Shown here piece by piece: positions 32,460-42,474 of a stretch of DNA of 64,000 nucleotides (its first letter is position 1; each line of letters opens with the position of its first letter). A model generated the notes under the pieces. It made no database searches. It was given only the letters and a program-made list of their open reading frames with translations, and had not been told where the DNA came from. The position numbers and the translations under genes were made by a program. The DNA is from Arthrobacter rhizosphaerae (GTDB taxonomy: Bacteria > Actinomycetota > Actinomycetes > Actinomycetales > Micrococcaceae): NCBI RefSeq assembly GCF_023062595.1, contig NZ_JALLAN010000023.1, positions 1-64,000 of the forward strand. Direction: 5' to 3'.

Positions 32460-33512
32460 ATGGCGGCAGCCCCGGATCGTGAAAAGGCGCTTGAAGCAGC
32501 GCTCGCGCAGATTGACAAGCAGTTCGGCAAAGGCTCCGTCATGCGCCTCGGAGACGAGGTCCGGGCGCCGATTGAGGTTATCCCCACCGGTTCCATCGCG
32601 CTGGACGTGGCCTTGGGAATTGGCGGGCTGCCCCGCGGCCGCGTCGTGGAAATCTACGGACCCGAATCGTCAGGTAAAACTACTGTTGCCTTGCACGCCG
32701 TAGCTAATGCCCAACGACTGGGCGGCATTGCTGCCTTCATCGACGCCGAGCACGCCCTCGACCCCGAGTACGCCGCGAAACTGGGAGTCGATACAGATGC
32801 CCTCCTGGTGTCCCAGCCGGACACCGGAGAGCAGGCGCTCGAAATCATGGACATGCTGATCGGCTCCGGCTCGCTGGATGTCATCGTCATTGACTCCGTG
32901 GCAGCCTTGGTTCCGCGTGCGGAAATCGAAGGCGATATGGGTGACAGCCACGTGGGCTTGCAGGCACGGCTCATGAGCCAGGCACTCAGGAAGATCACCG
33001 GGCGCTTGAGCCAAACCAAGACCACCGCGATCTTCATTAACCAGCTGCGTGAAAAGATCGGCGTCTTCTTCGGGTCACCGGAAACCACCACAGGCGGTAA
33101 GGCCCTGAAGTTCTATGCCTCCATCCGTATCGACGTCCGCAGGATCCAGACGCTGAAAGAAGGCGCGGATTCGGTCGGAAACCGGACCAAGGCAAAGATC
33201 GTCAAGAACAAGATGGCACCCCCCTTCAAAATCGCGGAGTTCGACATCATCTACGGTCAGGGGATCTCCCGTGAGGGCGGCATCATCGACATGGGTGTCG
33301 AGCACGGGATCATCAAGAAGTCAGGTTCCTGGTTCACCTACGACGGTGACCAGCTCGGTCAGGGTATGGAGAACTCGCGCCGCTTCCTGCGCGACAACCC
33401 CGAGCTCGCCGCCGAGTTGGAACGGCTCATCAAGGAGAAGCTCGGCGTTGGAGTGAAGCCCGCAGCAGAAGCCGAAGCCGCACCGAAGCTCAAGGCCGTT
33501 GACGGCTTCTAA
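32460..33512 (+). CDS. recA: Recombinase RecA
   Basis: Strand-exchange ATPase and LexA coprotease. Walker A is GPESSGKTTV (about 66-75), Walker B is LDVIVIDSVAALVP, and the L2-region segment FINQLREKIGVFFGSPETTTGG is complete. 350 aa; no intein is present. It has an SOS box about 145 nt upstream. The 3' end overlaps recX by 14 nt, so both are co-expressed. Confidence 0.98.
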   Translation: MAAAPDREKALEAALAQIDKQFGKGSVMRLGDEVRAPIEVIPTGSIALDVALGIGGLPRGRVVEIYGPESSGKTTVALHAVANAQRLGGIAAFIDAEHALDPEYAAKLGVDTDALLVSQPDTGEQALEIMDMLIGSGSLDVIVIDSVAALVPRAEIEGDMGDSHVGLQARLMSQALRKITGRLSQTKTTAIFINQLREKIGVFFGSPETTTGGKALKFYASIRIDVRRIQTLKEGADSVGNRTKAKIVKNKMAPPFKIAEFDIIYGQGISREGGIIDMGVEHGIIKKSGSWFTYDGDQLGQGMENSRRFLRDNPELAAELERLIKEKLGVGVKPAAEAEAAPKLKAVDGF

Positions 33513-34032
33513 CCGCACCAGGGATCCGGCTGCGCTCGATGCGGAGCCGGATCCGGCATCAGTCGCCCGCGCCATAGTGCTGAGGCAGCTGACAAATTCG
33601 CCCAAGAGCCGCCTTCAGTTGGCCAGGAAACTCGCCGAACGGAACGTACCAGAGGACGTTGCGGAGGCAGTTCTTGACCGCTTCGAAGAGGTTCGCCTGG
33701 TTGACGACGCTGAATTTGCTGATGCCTGGGTACGAAGCCGCTCCCAGTCACGAAAACTGGCACGCGGCGCCCTGAAGAGGGAGCTTGCGGAGAAGGGCAT
33801 TGATTCAGAGACGGCATCCCAGGCGCTCGAGCAGATCACGGATGAAGCCGAGGAGTCCGCTGCGCGCGAACTCGTGATGCGGAAGCTGCGCGGTTCCGGC
33901 CCGTTCGAGGATCGAAGCGAGCGGGACAAGGCCACGCGCAGGCTTGCTTCCATGCTGGCACGGAAGGGCTACAACCCGTCCGCAGCCTTCAGGATTGTCG
34001 CGGAGGTCCTGGATTCGGCCGGCGATCCGTGA
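33499..34032 (+). CDS. recX: Regulatory protein RecX
   Basis: Modulator that caps or inhibits RecA filaments. It has the three-helix repeats of the family: LRQLTNSPKSRLQLARKL, then VRLVDDAEFADAWVRSR, with a C-terminal LARKGYNPSAAFRIV repeat. 177 aa, starting at TTG inside the recA 3' end. Confidence 0.92.
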   Translation: MTASNRTRDPAALDAEPDPASVARAIVLRQLTNSPKSRLQLARKLAERNVPEDVAEAVLDRFEEVRLVDDAEFADAWVRSRSQSRKLARGALKRELAEKGIDSETASQALEQITDEAEESAARELVMRKLRGSGPFEDRSERDKATRRLASMLARKGYNPSAAFRIVAEVLDSAGDP

Positions 34033-34102
34033 TCGCTGTGAATCCCGGACACAGATCAAAGCCTCTCGCAGACCCCCACGAGCAGCCAACCGTTTCAACC
34101 GT

Positions 34103-34108
34103 TACCCT
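34103..34108 (+). promoter_or_regulatory. -10 element for leaderless miaB transcript
   Basis: TACCCT is followed by 6 nt and GTG 34115; no Shine-Dalgarno sequence is seen. Confidence 0.5.
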
Positions 34109-34114
34109 TAATGG

Positions 34115-35671
34115 GTGAGTTTGACCATTCCTTCGCCGGCAGCCGGCACCCATTCCGCTTCAGCCGCTTCTCTTGCCCCGGAAGCGCCACGCCCACGCAC
34201 CTACGAGGTTCGCACCTTCGGTTGCCAGATGAACGTTCACGATTCAGAGCGTATGGCAGGCTTGCTTGAGTCTGCAGGGTACGTTCCGGCTGCGGCGGAT
34301 CAGGCTGATGTTGTGGTGTTCAATACCTGTGCTGTGCGGGAGAACGCTGACAACAAGCTCTACGGAAACCTGGGCATGCTGGCGTCTGTCAAGGAAGCCA
34401 ATCCCGGAATGCAGATTGCTGTTGGTGGATGTCTGGCTCAAAAGGACCGTGAGACGATTCTCCGAAAAGCTCCCTGGGTCGACGCCGTGTTTGGCACTCA
34501 CAATGTGGGCGCCCTGCCTGCTCTGCTCGAACGGGCACGGCACAATAATGAGGCCCAGCTTGAGATCCTGGAATCCCTCGACGTGTTCCCATCCACGCTG
34601 CCCACCAAACGCGACTCCGTCTATTCGGGGTGGGTCTCCATCTCTGTAGGCTGCAACAACACCTGCACGTTCTGCATCGTGCCCGCACTCCGAGGCAAGG
34701 AGAAGGACCGCCGGCCGGGCGACGTGCTGGCAGAGATCCAGGCCCTTGTTGATGACGGCGCCATCGAAGTGACCCTCCTTGGCCAGAACGTCAACTCTTA
34801 CGGCGTGGAGTTCGGAGACAGGCAAGCGTTCTCGAAACTGCTGAGGGCTTGCGGGAGCATCGATGGGCTGGAGAGGGTTCGTTTCACCAGTCCGCACCCC
34901 GCAGCCTTCACGGACGACGTCATTGATGCCATGGCCGAGACGCCCAATGTTATGCCGCAACTGCACATGCCACTGCAGTCTGGGTCGGACAAGGTACTCA
35001 AGGACATGAAGAGGTCCTACCGTTCCACCAAATTCCTTGGAATCCTGGACAAGGTCCGCGAAAAGATTCCCCATGCAGCGATCTCCACGGACATCATCGT
35101 CGGATTCCCCGGTGAGACGGAGGAGGACTTCCAGGCGACTCTGGATGTCGTGGAGAAGTCACGCTTTGCGACAGCATTCACCTTCCAATACTCCAAGAGG
35201 CCCGGGACGCCTGCCGCTGACCTGCCCGATCAGCTCCCCAAGGCAGTTGTCCAGGAGCGTTTTGAACGGCTCACCGCTTTGCAGGACCGGATCGCGGCTG
35301 AAGAGAACGCGCGGCAGCTTGGCAAGCGTGTCGAGGTGATGGTGACGGCCCAGTCCGGACGAAAGGCAGGGGAGACCCATCGGCTTTCCGGGCGCTCCCA
35401 GGACCAGCGGCTCGTGCACTTCACCGTTCCCGAAGGCGCAGAAGCTCCCCGGCCTGGTGACCTTGTTACGGTCACTATTACTGAGGCCGCTTCCTTCCAT
35501 CTGGTCGCTGACCCTTCCTCACCCCAGGATTACAGTCTGCGCCGGTCACGTGCTGGCGACGCCTGGGACAGGTCCCAGGCAGACTCCTGCGGAGTGCCCG
35601 CCCCTTCAGGGAAACCGGGTAAAACCGGAGTCTCCCTGGGGATGCCCTCCCTTCCCGTCCGCGGACGGTAG
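34115..35671 (+). CDS. miaB: tRNA-2-methylthio-N6-dimethylallyladenosine synthase
   Basis: Radical SAM methylthiotransferase acting on i6A37 of tRNA, the product of MiaA encoded next door. Three Cys of the N-terminal domain are in TFGCQMNVHDSE, VVFNTCAVRENA and AVGGCLAQKD. The radical SAM triad is CNNTCTFC (about 179-186). GFPGETEEDF and a C-terminal TRAM domain follow. 518 aa includes a tail of about 45 residues rich in Ser/Gly/Pro. The N-terminus carries about 25 extra Ala/Ser-rich residues. The GTG start has a TACCCT box 6 nt before it. Confidence 0.95.
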   Translation: MSLTIPSPAAGTHSASAASLAPEAPRPRTYEVRTFGCQMNVHDSERMAGLLESAGYVPAAADQADVVVFNTCAVRENADNKLYGNLGMLASVKEANPGMQIAVGGCLAQKDRETILRKAPWVDAVFGTHNVGALPALLERARHNNEAQLEILESLDVFPSTLPTKRDSVYSGWVSISVGCNNTCTFCIVPALRGKEKDRRPGDVLAEIQALVDDGAIEVTLLGQNVNSYGVEFGDRQAFSKLLRACGSIDGLERVRFTSPHPAAFTDDVIDAMAETPNVMPQLHMPLQSGSDKVLKDMKRSYRSTKFLGILDKVREKIPHAAISTDIIVGFPGETEEDFQATLDVVEKSRFATAFTFQYSKRPGTPAADLPDQLPKAVVQERFERLTALQDRIAAEENARQLGKRVEVMVTAQSGRKAGETHRLSGRSQDQRLVHFTVPEGAEAPRPGDLVTVTITEAASFHLVADPSSPQDYSLRRSRAGDAWDRSQADSCGVPAPSGKPGKTGVSLGMPSLPVRGR

Positions 35672-35674
35672 GGA

Positions 35675-36610
35675 ATGCCAGACCCCCGCACCGGTGCAGG
35701 AAGCGCCCACGCCGAAGGGTCACCACCGGTGATCGCGGTCGTGGGGCCGACTGGCTCCGGCAAGTCTGATCTGGCTGTGGGGCTGGCCCTCGAACTTGAT
35801 GGTGAAGTCATCAACGCTGATTCAATGCAGTTTTACCGGGGCATGGACATCGGTACGGCCAAAATCAGCATGGAAGAACGCCGGGGAGTGCCCCACCATT
35901 TGCTGGATACCCTCGATGTCACCGAGGAAGCCAGTGTTTCAGACTTCCAGCGGCAAGCCAGAGCGGTAATCGATGCGATCCATAGGCGCGGAAAGAGGGC
36001 TATTCTAGCGGGCGGTTCCGGCCTCTACCTACGGGCGGCCTTGGATGTGCTCGAGTTTCCCGGTACCGATCCCGCCATTCGCCGACGCCTCGAGCACGAG
36101 GCCGCGTCCGAGGGGGAGGCCGGCCTGCGCTCCCGCCTCGAACGCCTGGACCCCGTGTCGGCCGCACGCCTTGGAGACACGCGCCGGGTCATCCGCGCCT
36201 TGGAAGTCTATGAGTTGACCGGTCGGCCTTTCAGTTCCTACATGCCCACGCGCGAGTACGTCCGGCCCACGGTGCAGATCGGGCTTGAAGTGGATAGGGA
36301 CGTTCTCCGGGCACGCCTGGCCCAACGCGTCCATGGCATGGTGGAGAACGGCCTCCTGGAGGAGGTAGGGCGGCTGGAATCACGGGGACTGAGGCAGGGG
36401 AAAACCGCCTCCCGTGCCCTCGGGTACGCGCAATTCCTGAAGGTACTCGATGGTGTCAGTGACGTGGCTGAAGCGGCGGAGGAGACCATTGTGGCCACCA
36501 GGCAATTCGCCCGCCGGCAGCTGACATGGTTCCGTGCGGATCCCAGGATTGCCTGGCTGGATTGGCAGGACCCTGCGCTGCTGGAGAGGGCAATAGCCGC
36601 CTGCCGATGA
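35675..36610 (+). CDS. miaA: tRNA dimethylallyltransferase
   Basis: Transfers dimethylallyl to A37 of tRNAs reading UNN codons. The P-loop is VVGPTGSGKSDLA, with the substrate motif INADSMQFYRGMDIGTAK, HHLLDTLDV and LAGGSGLYLRA. 311 aa. It begins 3 nt after miaB, consistent with a miaB-miaA operon in which modification order is the reverse of gene order. Confidence 0.97.
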   Translation: MPDPRTGAGSAHAEGSPPVIAVVGPTGSGKSDLAVGLALELDGEVINADSMQFYRGMDIGTAKISMEERRGVPHHLLDTLDVTEEASVSDFQRQARAVIDAIHRRGKRAILAGGSGLYLRAALDVLEFPGTDPAIRRRLEHEAASEGEAGLRSRLERLDPVSAARLGDTRRVIRALEVYELTGRPFSSYMPTREYVRPTVQIGLEVDRDVLRARLAQRVHGMVENGLLEEVGRLESRGLRQGKTASRALGYAQFLKVLDGVSDVAEAAEETIVATRQFARRQLTWFRADPRIAWLDWQDPALLERAIAACR

Positions 36611-36701
36611 CTTTGACAGCGGACGTTCCAGGGCATTTCACGTCGGGTTTCCGGCGAAGGGGCCTCGGCGGACGGTTTTCCGGGGAACAGGACCAAGACG
36701 G

Positions 36702-36707
36702 TAACCT
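36702..36707 (+). promoter_or_regulatory. -10 element for leaderless dapF transcript
   Basis: TAACCT is followed by 6 nt and ATG 36714, without a ribosome-binding site. Confidence 0.55.
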
Positions 36708-36713
36708 TGGAGC

Positions 36714-37658
36714 ATGAATGACACCCTTGAAGAGACCCCCGCACACGCTCATCAGGGCCTGAGCGGCTTGGAGTTCTCGAAGGGGCACGGCACGGGAAAT
36801 GACTTCGTCCTGATAGCCGATCCGGCCGGCACCTGGCCTGTGGGGCCTGAACAGGTAGTCGAACTGTGCGACCGCCACCGTGGAATCGGCGGGGACGGGC
36901 TGATCCGCGCTGTTCCGTCACGTTTCCTTCCTGAAGGCCGGGACCTGCTGGCCCAACATCCGGACGCCGAATGGTTCATGGACTACCGCAACGGTGATGG
37001 CTCCTTGTCCGAGATGTGTGGAAACGGAGTGCGTGTTTTCGTGCACTTTCTCATCGCCCAGGGACTTGTCCGTCTGGACGACGGAGCTGCTTTGACGATC
37101 GGTACCCGCGGAGGCGTGAAAGTGATAGTCCGCAGCGGTTCCGGATATGCGGTGGACATGGGGCCTTGGGAATTCATCTTCCCCGAGGACGCGGCAGCCC
37201 GGGCCATGGACTCCCTCGTAAGCGCAAGCGGACTCGAAGTGGCGCGGCCTGCTCTCTCCGTCAGCATGGGAAATCCGCATACTGTAGTTGCCCTCGCAGA
37301 GCTTTCCGAGCTCGAGGCAACGCAGCTGTTTACCGCCCCTCACGTGGATCCCACCCCGCCCAACGGCACCAACGTCGAGTTTGTGGTGCCGTCCGAACCA
37401 CTTGTCCATGACGGTGTAGGGACCATCACCATGAGGGTTCACGAGCGGGGCGTCGGGGAAACGCAATCGTGCGGGACCGGCGCCTGCGCAGCAGCAGTCG
37501 CAATCCGGCACTGGGCAGGCGAGGGCGCTCCGAATGCGTGGAACGTCACAGTTCCAGGCGGCGTCGTCGGCGTGAAGTTCTTCCCCGGCCCCGACGGGCG
37601 CGAGCACGTAGAGCTCAGCGGTCCCGCCGTCATTGTTGCTAGTGGGACGCTTTCCTGA
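36714..37658 (+). CDS. dapF: Diaminopimelate epimerase
   Basis: Interconverts LL- and meso-diaminopimelate for peptidoglycan and lysine. Both catalytic cysteines are present: SEMCGNGVRVF and TQSCGTGACAAAV. The N-terminal FSKGHGTGNDFVL and central NPHTVV are conserved. 314 aa; the N-terminus has about 18 extra residues before the core. The 3' end overlaps the convergent methyltransferase gene by 20 nt. Confidence 0.97.
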   Translation: MNDTLEETPAHAHQGLSGLEFSKGHGTGNDFVLIADPAGTWPVGPEQVVELCDRHRGIGGDGLIRAVPSRFLPEGRDLLAQHPDAEWFMDYRNGDGSLSEMCGNGVRVFVHFLIAQGLVRLDDGAALTIGTRGGVKVIVRSGSGYAVDMGPWEFIFPEDAAARAMDSLVSASGLEVARPALSVSMGNPHTVVALAELSELEATQLFTAPHVDPTPPNGTNVEFVVPSEPLVHDGVGTITMRVHERGVGETQSCGTGACAAAVAIRHWAGEGAPNAWNVTVPGGVVGVKFFPGPDGREHVELSGPAVIVASGTLS

Positions 37659-38253
37659 CCTTAAGGATCCGGAAGGACTTCGAGGTACTCTCGCGGGTCA
37701 CCGTGAAGGATGAATCCAGCTCTGCTCCTAACCACCGCTGCAGCGAATCAGATCCAAGGTTTTTTTGGACCACCAGCCAGGCGGAACCGCCAGGGGCAAG
37801 CCGGGGAAGCCAGCGCAGCAGTAGCGAATGAAGTTCGTCCTTACCGATCCGGATCGGGGGATTTGACCAGATCGTGTCGAAGCTGATCCGGGCATCTACC
37901 TCATCCGGCAGGCTGGCCCGGAGATTTTCCAGCCCGAGTGCGGCTGCATTTTCGTTCGTCAGGGTCACGCATCGCTCGTTGACGTCCACGGCGTAGACGG
38001 ACGCATGTGGTGCCCGCAGTGCCATTGTCAGGGCGATTGGACCCCAGCCGCAGCCGATATCAAGCAGGTTCCCCTGGGGTGAGGGCGCAGGTACCTCGGC
38101 CAGTAGAACGGCCGTTCCCTTGTCGATGCCCTCGGGGCTGAAGATCCCTGACGACGTATGGAGCTTCCGCGTTTCACCGGCAAGTTCGACAGTCAGGGGC
38201 TTGCGGGTGAACGGCCCTGCCGGCTGGGCGCTGAAATAATGTGCGGACTCCAT
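37639..38253 (-). CDS. RsmC-like class I SAM methyltransferase
   Basis: 204 aa with N-terminal HYFSAQPAGPF, motif I LLDIGCGWGPIALTMA, and the catalytic SNPPIRIGK motif (NPPxxxG) typical of N-methyltransferases acting on rRNA guanine (RsmC/RlmG type). The short single-domain form is usual in actinobacteria. The start is set to ATG 38253, which gives the family-like short N-terminus; an in-frame ATG at 38307 would add 18 residues. A TAATCT box lies 9 nt upstream of 38253. The rRNA target is inferred from the family. Confidence 0.85.
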   Translation of the reverse strand: MESAHYFSAQPAGPFTRKPLTVELAGETRKLHTSSGIFSPEGIDKGTAVLLAEVPAPSPQGNLLDIGCGWGPIALTMALRAPHASVYAVDVNERCVTLTNENAAALGLENLRASLPDEVDARISFDTIWSNPPIRIGKDELHSLLLRWLPRLAPGGSAWLVVQKNLGSDSLQRWLGAELDSSFTVTRESTSKSFRILKVRKASH

Positions 38254-38832
38254 AACTGGCCAGATTAGTTGGCCCGAAGCTGGATGGGAAACCGGGGGTT
38301 GGACCATCTGTTACGCTTTAAACCATGTTCTTGATCTTTGAGTAGCGGCATTCAGTCCGGCACAGACGCGTTGGCATAAATTGCCCGCCTGATGCTCCGC
38401 TTAATGCCCGTCCGCAGCGATGCAGGTAATTCCTTCCGCTTAGCGCGCTCAGCACCAGTGCTTCAAGTCAAGAACCATCAGGCGAACAACTCCCGGCCCA
38501 CACCACCCAGGCAGCATCCAGGGTCCAAGGGCCGACGCGTGGCGGCTAAAGACGAATGATCCAACTGGCAGGTCAACCGGGCGCCCGATCCACAGGAGTC
38601 CATCATGATCAACCAAGGCGATTGACAACCCCACTGGAATTCACTCTGGCCAGCCGACCGCTTTCCGCAGGCGCTCCCAGACACCAACGTCCCCAAACCA
38701 TGCCCGCCACGGCACCGCAGCCGCGGCCACCTGGAGGAACAATTGACCAACAGCCGTCAGCCCACCGCGAATACAGCACCGCAGCCCGGCAAAGGGCACT
38801 ATTCTGAAGATGTAGAACCTCTTAAGGAGACC
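38254..38832. other. Long intergenic region before hflX without a recognisable gene
   Basis: About 580 nt. Near the right end TATTCT (38800-38805) is a plausible -10 for hflX. On the minus strand a 61-codon frame (38449-38634) and a neighbouring one (38641-38847) have moderately coding-like composition but are interrupted and match no family I know. They may be remnants of a decayed gene. No tRNA, terminator with a T tract, or LexA box was seen. Confidence 0.5.
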
Positions 38833-40401
38833 ATGACCAGTCAGCACAACACCGGACCAGATTCAGCCGCCCAGGATATGTCCCCTGAGGAGATCCAGGC
38901 TGTAATTGACCGGATTCTCGCCAAGGATGTACCGGCCAGGAATGTCCGGAAGGCGGACGATGACAGTAAGGCTGTCTTCGGCAGGGCCCAGGCCATATCA
39001 GGGCTCGACGACGAGCACACCAGCTATGACGGTGATCAGCAGGATCTCGAAGAACGACGCGCTCTGCGCCGTACCGCGGGACTTTCCACAGAGCTTGAGG
39101 ACGTTACCGAAGTCGAGTACCGGCAGCTCCGGCTCGAACGCGTGGTCCTGGCGGGGTTGTGGGCAGAAGGAACCCTGGCAGATGCTGAGAACTCCTTGCG
39201 GGAGCTGGCAGCACTGGCAGAAACCGCGGGCTCAGAAGTGCTCGACGGTCTCGTCCAGCGCAGAGCCAAGCCCGATCCCGGAACTTTCCTTGGCTCAGGC
39301 AAAGCACTCGAACTGAAGGACATCGTTATGTCCACGGGGGCGGACACCGTTGTGGTCGACGCCGAATTGGCCCCATCACAGCGGCGTGGCCTTGAAGACA
39401 TTGTCAAGGTCAAGGTCATTGACCGTACCGCGCTCATCCTCGATATTTTCGCCCAGCACGCCAAGAGCCGCGAAGGTAAAGCACAGGTAGAACTGGCCCA
39501 ACTCGAATACCTGTTGCCGCGCCTGCGTGGTTGGGGTGATTCCATGTCCCGCCAGGCCGGTGGCCAGGTGGGTGGGGCAGCGGCTGGAATGGGTTCGCGC
39601 GGTCCTGGTGAAACCAAGATCGAATTGGACCGGCGACGAATCCGGACGCGGATGGCAAAACTGCGGCGGGAAATCGCCGCCATGAAGCCTGCGAGGGAGA
39701 CCAAGCGGGCCAACCGCCGTCGTAATGCGGTTCCATCTGTTGCGATTGCCGGGTACACCAATGCCGGCAAGTCTTCGCTCCTGAACAGGCTGACCGACGC
39801 CGGTGTCCTGGTGGAGAACGCGCTGTTTGCCACGCTGGACCCGACGGTTCGCAAGGCAGAAACCGCCGATGGGCTGGGCTACACGCTGGCGGACACCGTG
39901 GGTTTTGTGCGTTCATTGCCCACCCAGCTGGTGGAGGCGTTCCGCTCTACCCTGGAGGAAGTGGCCGATTCCGACCTCATCCTGCACGTAGTGGACGCGT
40001 CCCATCCCGATCCGGAAGGCCAGATAGCGGCCGTCCGTGCGGTTTTCAGCGAAGTGGATGCACGGAAGGTCCCAGAGATCATCGTGCTGAATAAGGTGGA
40101 CGCTGCGGATCCGTTCGTGGTGGAGCGGCTGAAGCAGCGCGAACCCCGGCACGTGGTGGTTTCTGCCAGGACGGGCCAGGGTATCAGCGATCTGCTTAAA
40201 GCCATCAGTGAATCCATTCCGAGGCCAAGCGTCAAGCTGGAACTGCACATTCCATATAACCGGGGTGACCTGATCAGCAAGCTCCACGAAACGGATGCGG
40301 AGATCCTTACCCTCGATCATGATGAACACGGCACGCGTGCCGTGGTGATGGTCCGCGAAGGTCTTGCCGCTGAGCTGGAATCCTTCGTCAGCAATGACTG
40401 A
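38833..40401 (+). CDS. hflX: GTPase HflX
   Basis: Ribosome-associated GTPase implicated in splitting stalled or hibernating ribosomes. The HflX domain has LDIFAQHAKSREGKAQVEL and GSRGPGETKIELDRR; the G domain has GYTNAGKSSLLNRLT, DTVGFVRSLP and LNKVDA. 522 aa from ATG 38833, which has AAGGAG at 38824-38829; the open frame upstream to 38743 lacks support. The first 100 residues are acidic. The gene overlaps dinG by 8 nt (ATGACTGA). Confidence 0.94.
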   Translation: MTSQHNTGPDSAAQDMSPEEIQAVIDRILAKDVPARNVRKADDDSKAVFGRAQAISGLDDEHTSYDGDQQDLEERRALRRTAGLSTELEDVTEVEYRQLRLERVVLAGLWAEGTLADAENSLRELAALAETAGSEVLDGLVQRRAKPDPGTFLGSGKALELKDIVMSTGADTVVVDAELAPSQRRGLEDIVKVKVIDRTALILDIFAQHAKSREGKAQVELAQLEYLLPRLRGWGDSMSRQAGGQVGGAAAGMGSRGPGETKIELDRRRIRTRMAKLRREIAAMKPARETKRANRRRNAVPSVAIAGYTNAGKSSLLNRLTDAGVLVENALFATLDPTVRKAETADGLGYTLADTVGFVRSLPTQLVEAFRSTLEEVADSDLILHVVDASHPDPEGQIAAVRAVFSEVDARKVPEIIVLNKVDAADPFVVERLKQREPRHVVVSARTGQGISDLLKAISESIPRPSVKLELHIPYNRGDLISKLHETDAEILTLDHDEHGTRAVVMVREGLAAELESFVSND

Positions 40402-42460
40402 AGCGGATCCGGAGGCGAATGCATCGGCCAGTGAGCGGTTTGTGGTTGAACTGCTCGACCGGGCTGTCTCCGGAATGGGCGGCGAGAGCCGCACCGGTCA
40501 GCATGAAATGGCCAGGCAGGTGGCGCGTGCAATAGACAGCGGCGACCACCTGCTTGTCCAGGCAGGAACAGGGACAGGTAAGTCTCTCGCGTACCTCATT
40601 CCACTCATCGCCCATTCGCTTGTCAGCGACAAACCCACTCTCGTCTCTACCGCCACACTGGCCCTGCAGACTCAAATTGTGGGAAGGGACTTGCCCCGGC
40701 TGCTGGAAACGATAACCCCGGCCTTGGACCGGCCCATAAAGGTGGCACTCGTCAAGGGCCGCGCCAACTACGTCTGCCGGCACAAGCTCGAGGGCGGGTT
40801 CCCCTCCGAAGAGCCCTCTGAGGGGCAGTTGTTCTCCTTGGGGGAGGACACCAGCGTGCCGCACTTTGCCGCCGCCATGGGTGGTCCGTCGTCCCAACTG
40901 GGCAAAGAAGTGGTCCGGCTGCGGGACTGGGCAGAAAAGACCCCCACCGGTGACCGCGACGAGCTCATGCCAGGCGTGACGGACCGGGCCTGGCGGCAGG
41001 TGTCTGTCACGTCCATGGAGTGCCTCGGGGCGCAGAAGTGTCCCATGGCAGCCGAATGCTTCAGTGAACTGGCCCGTCAAAACGCGGCAGAGGCCGACGT
41101 CGTCGTCACTAACCACGCCATGCTGGCGGTGAGCGCATTCGAGGGCCTGGCGGTGCTTCCTGAGTACGACGTTGTGGTGGTGGACGAGGCCCATGAACTT
41201 CAGGACCGCGTCACGGGAGCTGTCTCCGGGCAGCTCTCCGTTGCGATGGTCCATGCGGCGGCCTCAGGGGCACGCAAGCACACGGGCATCACCGTTGACG
41301 CCCTCAACTCTGCCGCTGCCAACCTGGAAGTCGCAATTGCCGGGATTCCCAGCGGACTGCTGCCCAGCGGTCTCAACGACGAACAACTCGACTGTGTGGA
41401 CCAGCTCCGCGATGCATGCCGTGCGGCGCTCTCCGATTCCAAAGGGGACAGTTCCACCCCGGCCGACGGCGGGCGGCAGCTGGCGCGTTCACGCCTCCTG
41501 GTGATCCTGGAACTGTGTGAACGGCTTGTCTCAGCACGTGAAAACGCCGAGGTGGTGTGGATTTCGCGAAACAGCACCTTTGATCCGCAGCAAGGTTACT
41601 CCGCACCGGACGATACCTCTCCGGCTTTGATCAACGTCGCACCGCTGAGCGTAGCCGGCCGGCTCCGTGAGGGCCTGTTTGAGGGACACACCGTTGTGCT
41701 GACGTCTGCGACCCTCGCGATCGGTTCCGCTTTTGAGCCTGCGGCCGGGGGCTTGGGCCTCGTAGGACCTGGTGCGCCGAGTTGGACCGGCATCGACGTC
41801 GGCTCGCCTTTCGACTATCCGAAACAGGGGATTCTGTACGTGGCGGGTCACCTGCCGAAGCCGGGCCGAGGCACCTCACCCGAGGCCCTCGACGAGCTCG
41901 AAAAGCTGATTCTTGCATCCGGGGGCGGGGCGCTGTGCCTGTTCTCCTCACGCCGGGCGGCAGAAGACGCTGCGGAAGCTCTGCGTCCACGGCTTAACGT
42001 GAACATTCTCTGCCAAGGTGATTCAACTATGACTGCTCTGGTCCGGCAGTTTGCGGATGAGCCTGACACCTGCCTCTTCGGCACCATGTCCCTTTGGCAA
42101 GGAGTGGACGTTCCAGGGGGCTCCTGCCGTCTCGTAGTCATCGACAGGATTCCCTTTCCCCGTCCTGACGATCCCCTCATGACGGCGCGGTCCCGTGCGG
42201 TAGCAAAGGCAGGCGGCAACGGCTTCATGTCTGTTTCTGCCACGCATGCCGCCATCAGGCTTGCCCAGGGTGCCGGCCGCCTCATTCGTTCAACGGGGGA
42301 CAAGGGCGTGGTCGCCGTGCTGGACTCACGGTTATCGACTGAGCGGTACGGCAACTTCCTGCGCGCTGCCCTTCCGCCGTTCTGGCCCACCACCGACCCC
42401 ACGATTGCGGTGGCGGCACTCAAACGGCTGGCCGAGGAAACGCGGGTGGCCAGTAGTTAG
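40394..42460 (+). CDS. dinG: DinG/XPD-family ATP-dependent DNA helicase
   Basis: Superfamily 2 helicase with an Fe-S domain. Walker A is QAGTGTGKSLAY (about residue 60) and the DEAH box is VVVDEAHEL (near 262). Four cysteines near 128, 210, 216 and 222 (the last three in CLGAQKCPMAAEC) fit the 4Fe-4S cluster. SATLAIG and the C-terminal VIDRIPFPRPDDPL with AIRLAQGAGRLIR are motifs of this group. 688 aa. It is translationally coupled to hflX and convergent with lexA (14 nt apart). No LexA box lies directly before it, so its SOS control, known in E. coli, is not shown here. Confidence 0.93.
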   Translation: MTEADPEANASASERFVVELLDRAVSGMGGESRTGQHEMARQVARAIDSGDHLLVQAGTGTGKSLAYLIPLIAHSLVSDKPTLVSTATLALQTQIVGRDLPRLLETITPALDRPIKVALVKGRANYVCRHKLEGGFPSEEPSEGQLFSLGEDTSVPHFAAAMGGPSSQLGKEVVRLRDWAEKTPTGDRDELMPGVTDRAWRQVSVTSMECLGAQKCPMAAECFSELARQNAAEADVVVTNHAMLAVSAFEGLAVLPEYDVVVVDEAHELQDRVTGAVSGQLSVAMVHAAASGARKHTGITVDALNSAAANLEVAIAGIPSGLLPSGLNDEQLDCVDQLRDACRAALSDSKGDSSTPADGGRQLARSRLLVILELCERLVSARENAEVVWISRNSTFDPQQGYSAPDDTSPALINVAPLSVAGRLREGLFEGHTVVLTSATLAIGSAFEPAAGGLGLVGPGAPSWTGIDVGSPFDYPKQGILYVAGHLPKPGRGTSPEALDELEKLILASGGGALCLFSSRRAAEDAAEALRPRLNVNILCQGDSTMTALVRQFADEPDTCLFGTMSLWQGVDVPGGSCRLVVIDRIPFPRPDDPLMTARSRAVAKAGGNGFMSVSATHAAIRLAQGAGRLIRSTGDKGVVAVLDSRLSTERYGNFLRAALPPFWPTTDPTIAVAALKRLAEETRVASS

Positions 42461-42474
42461 TTGCAGGGCAGGAC

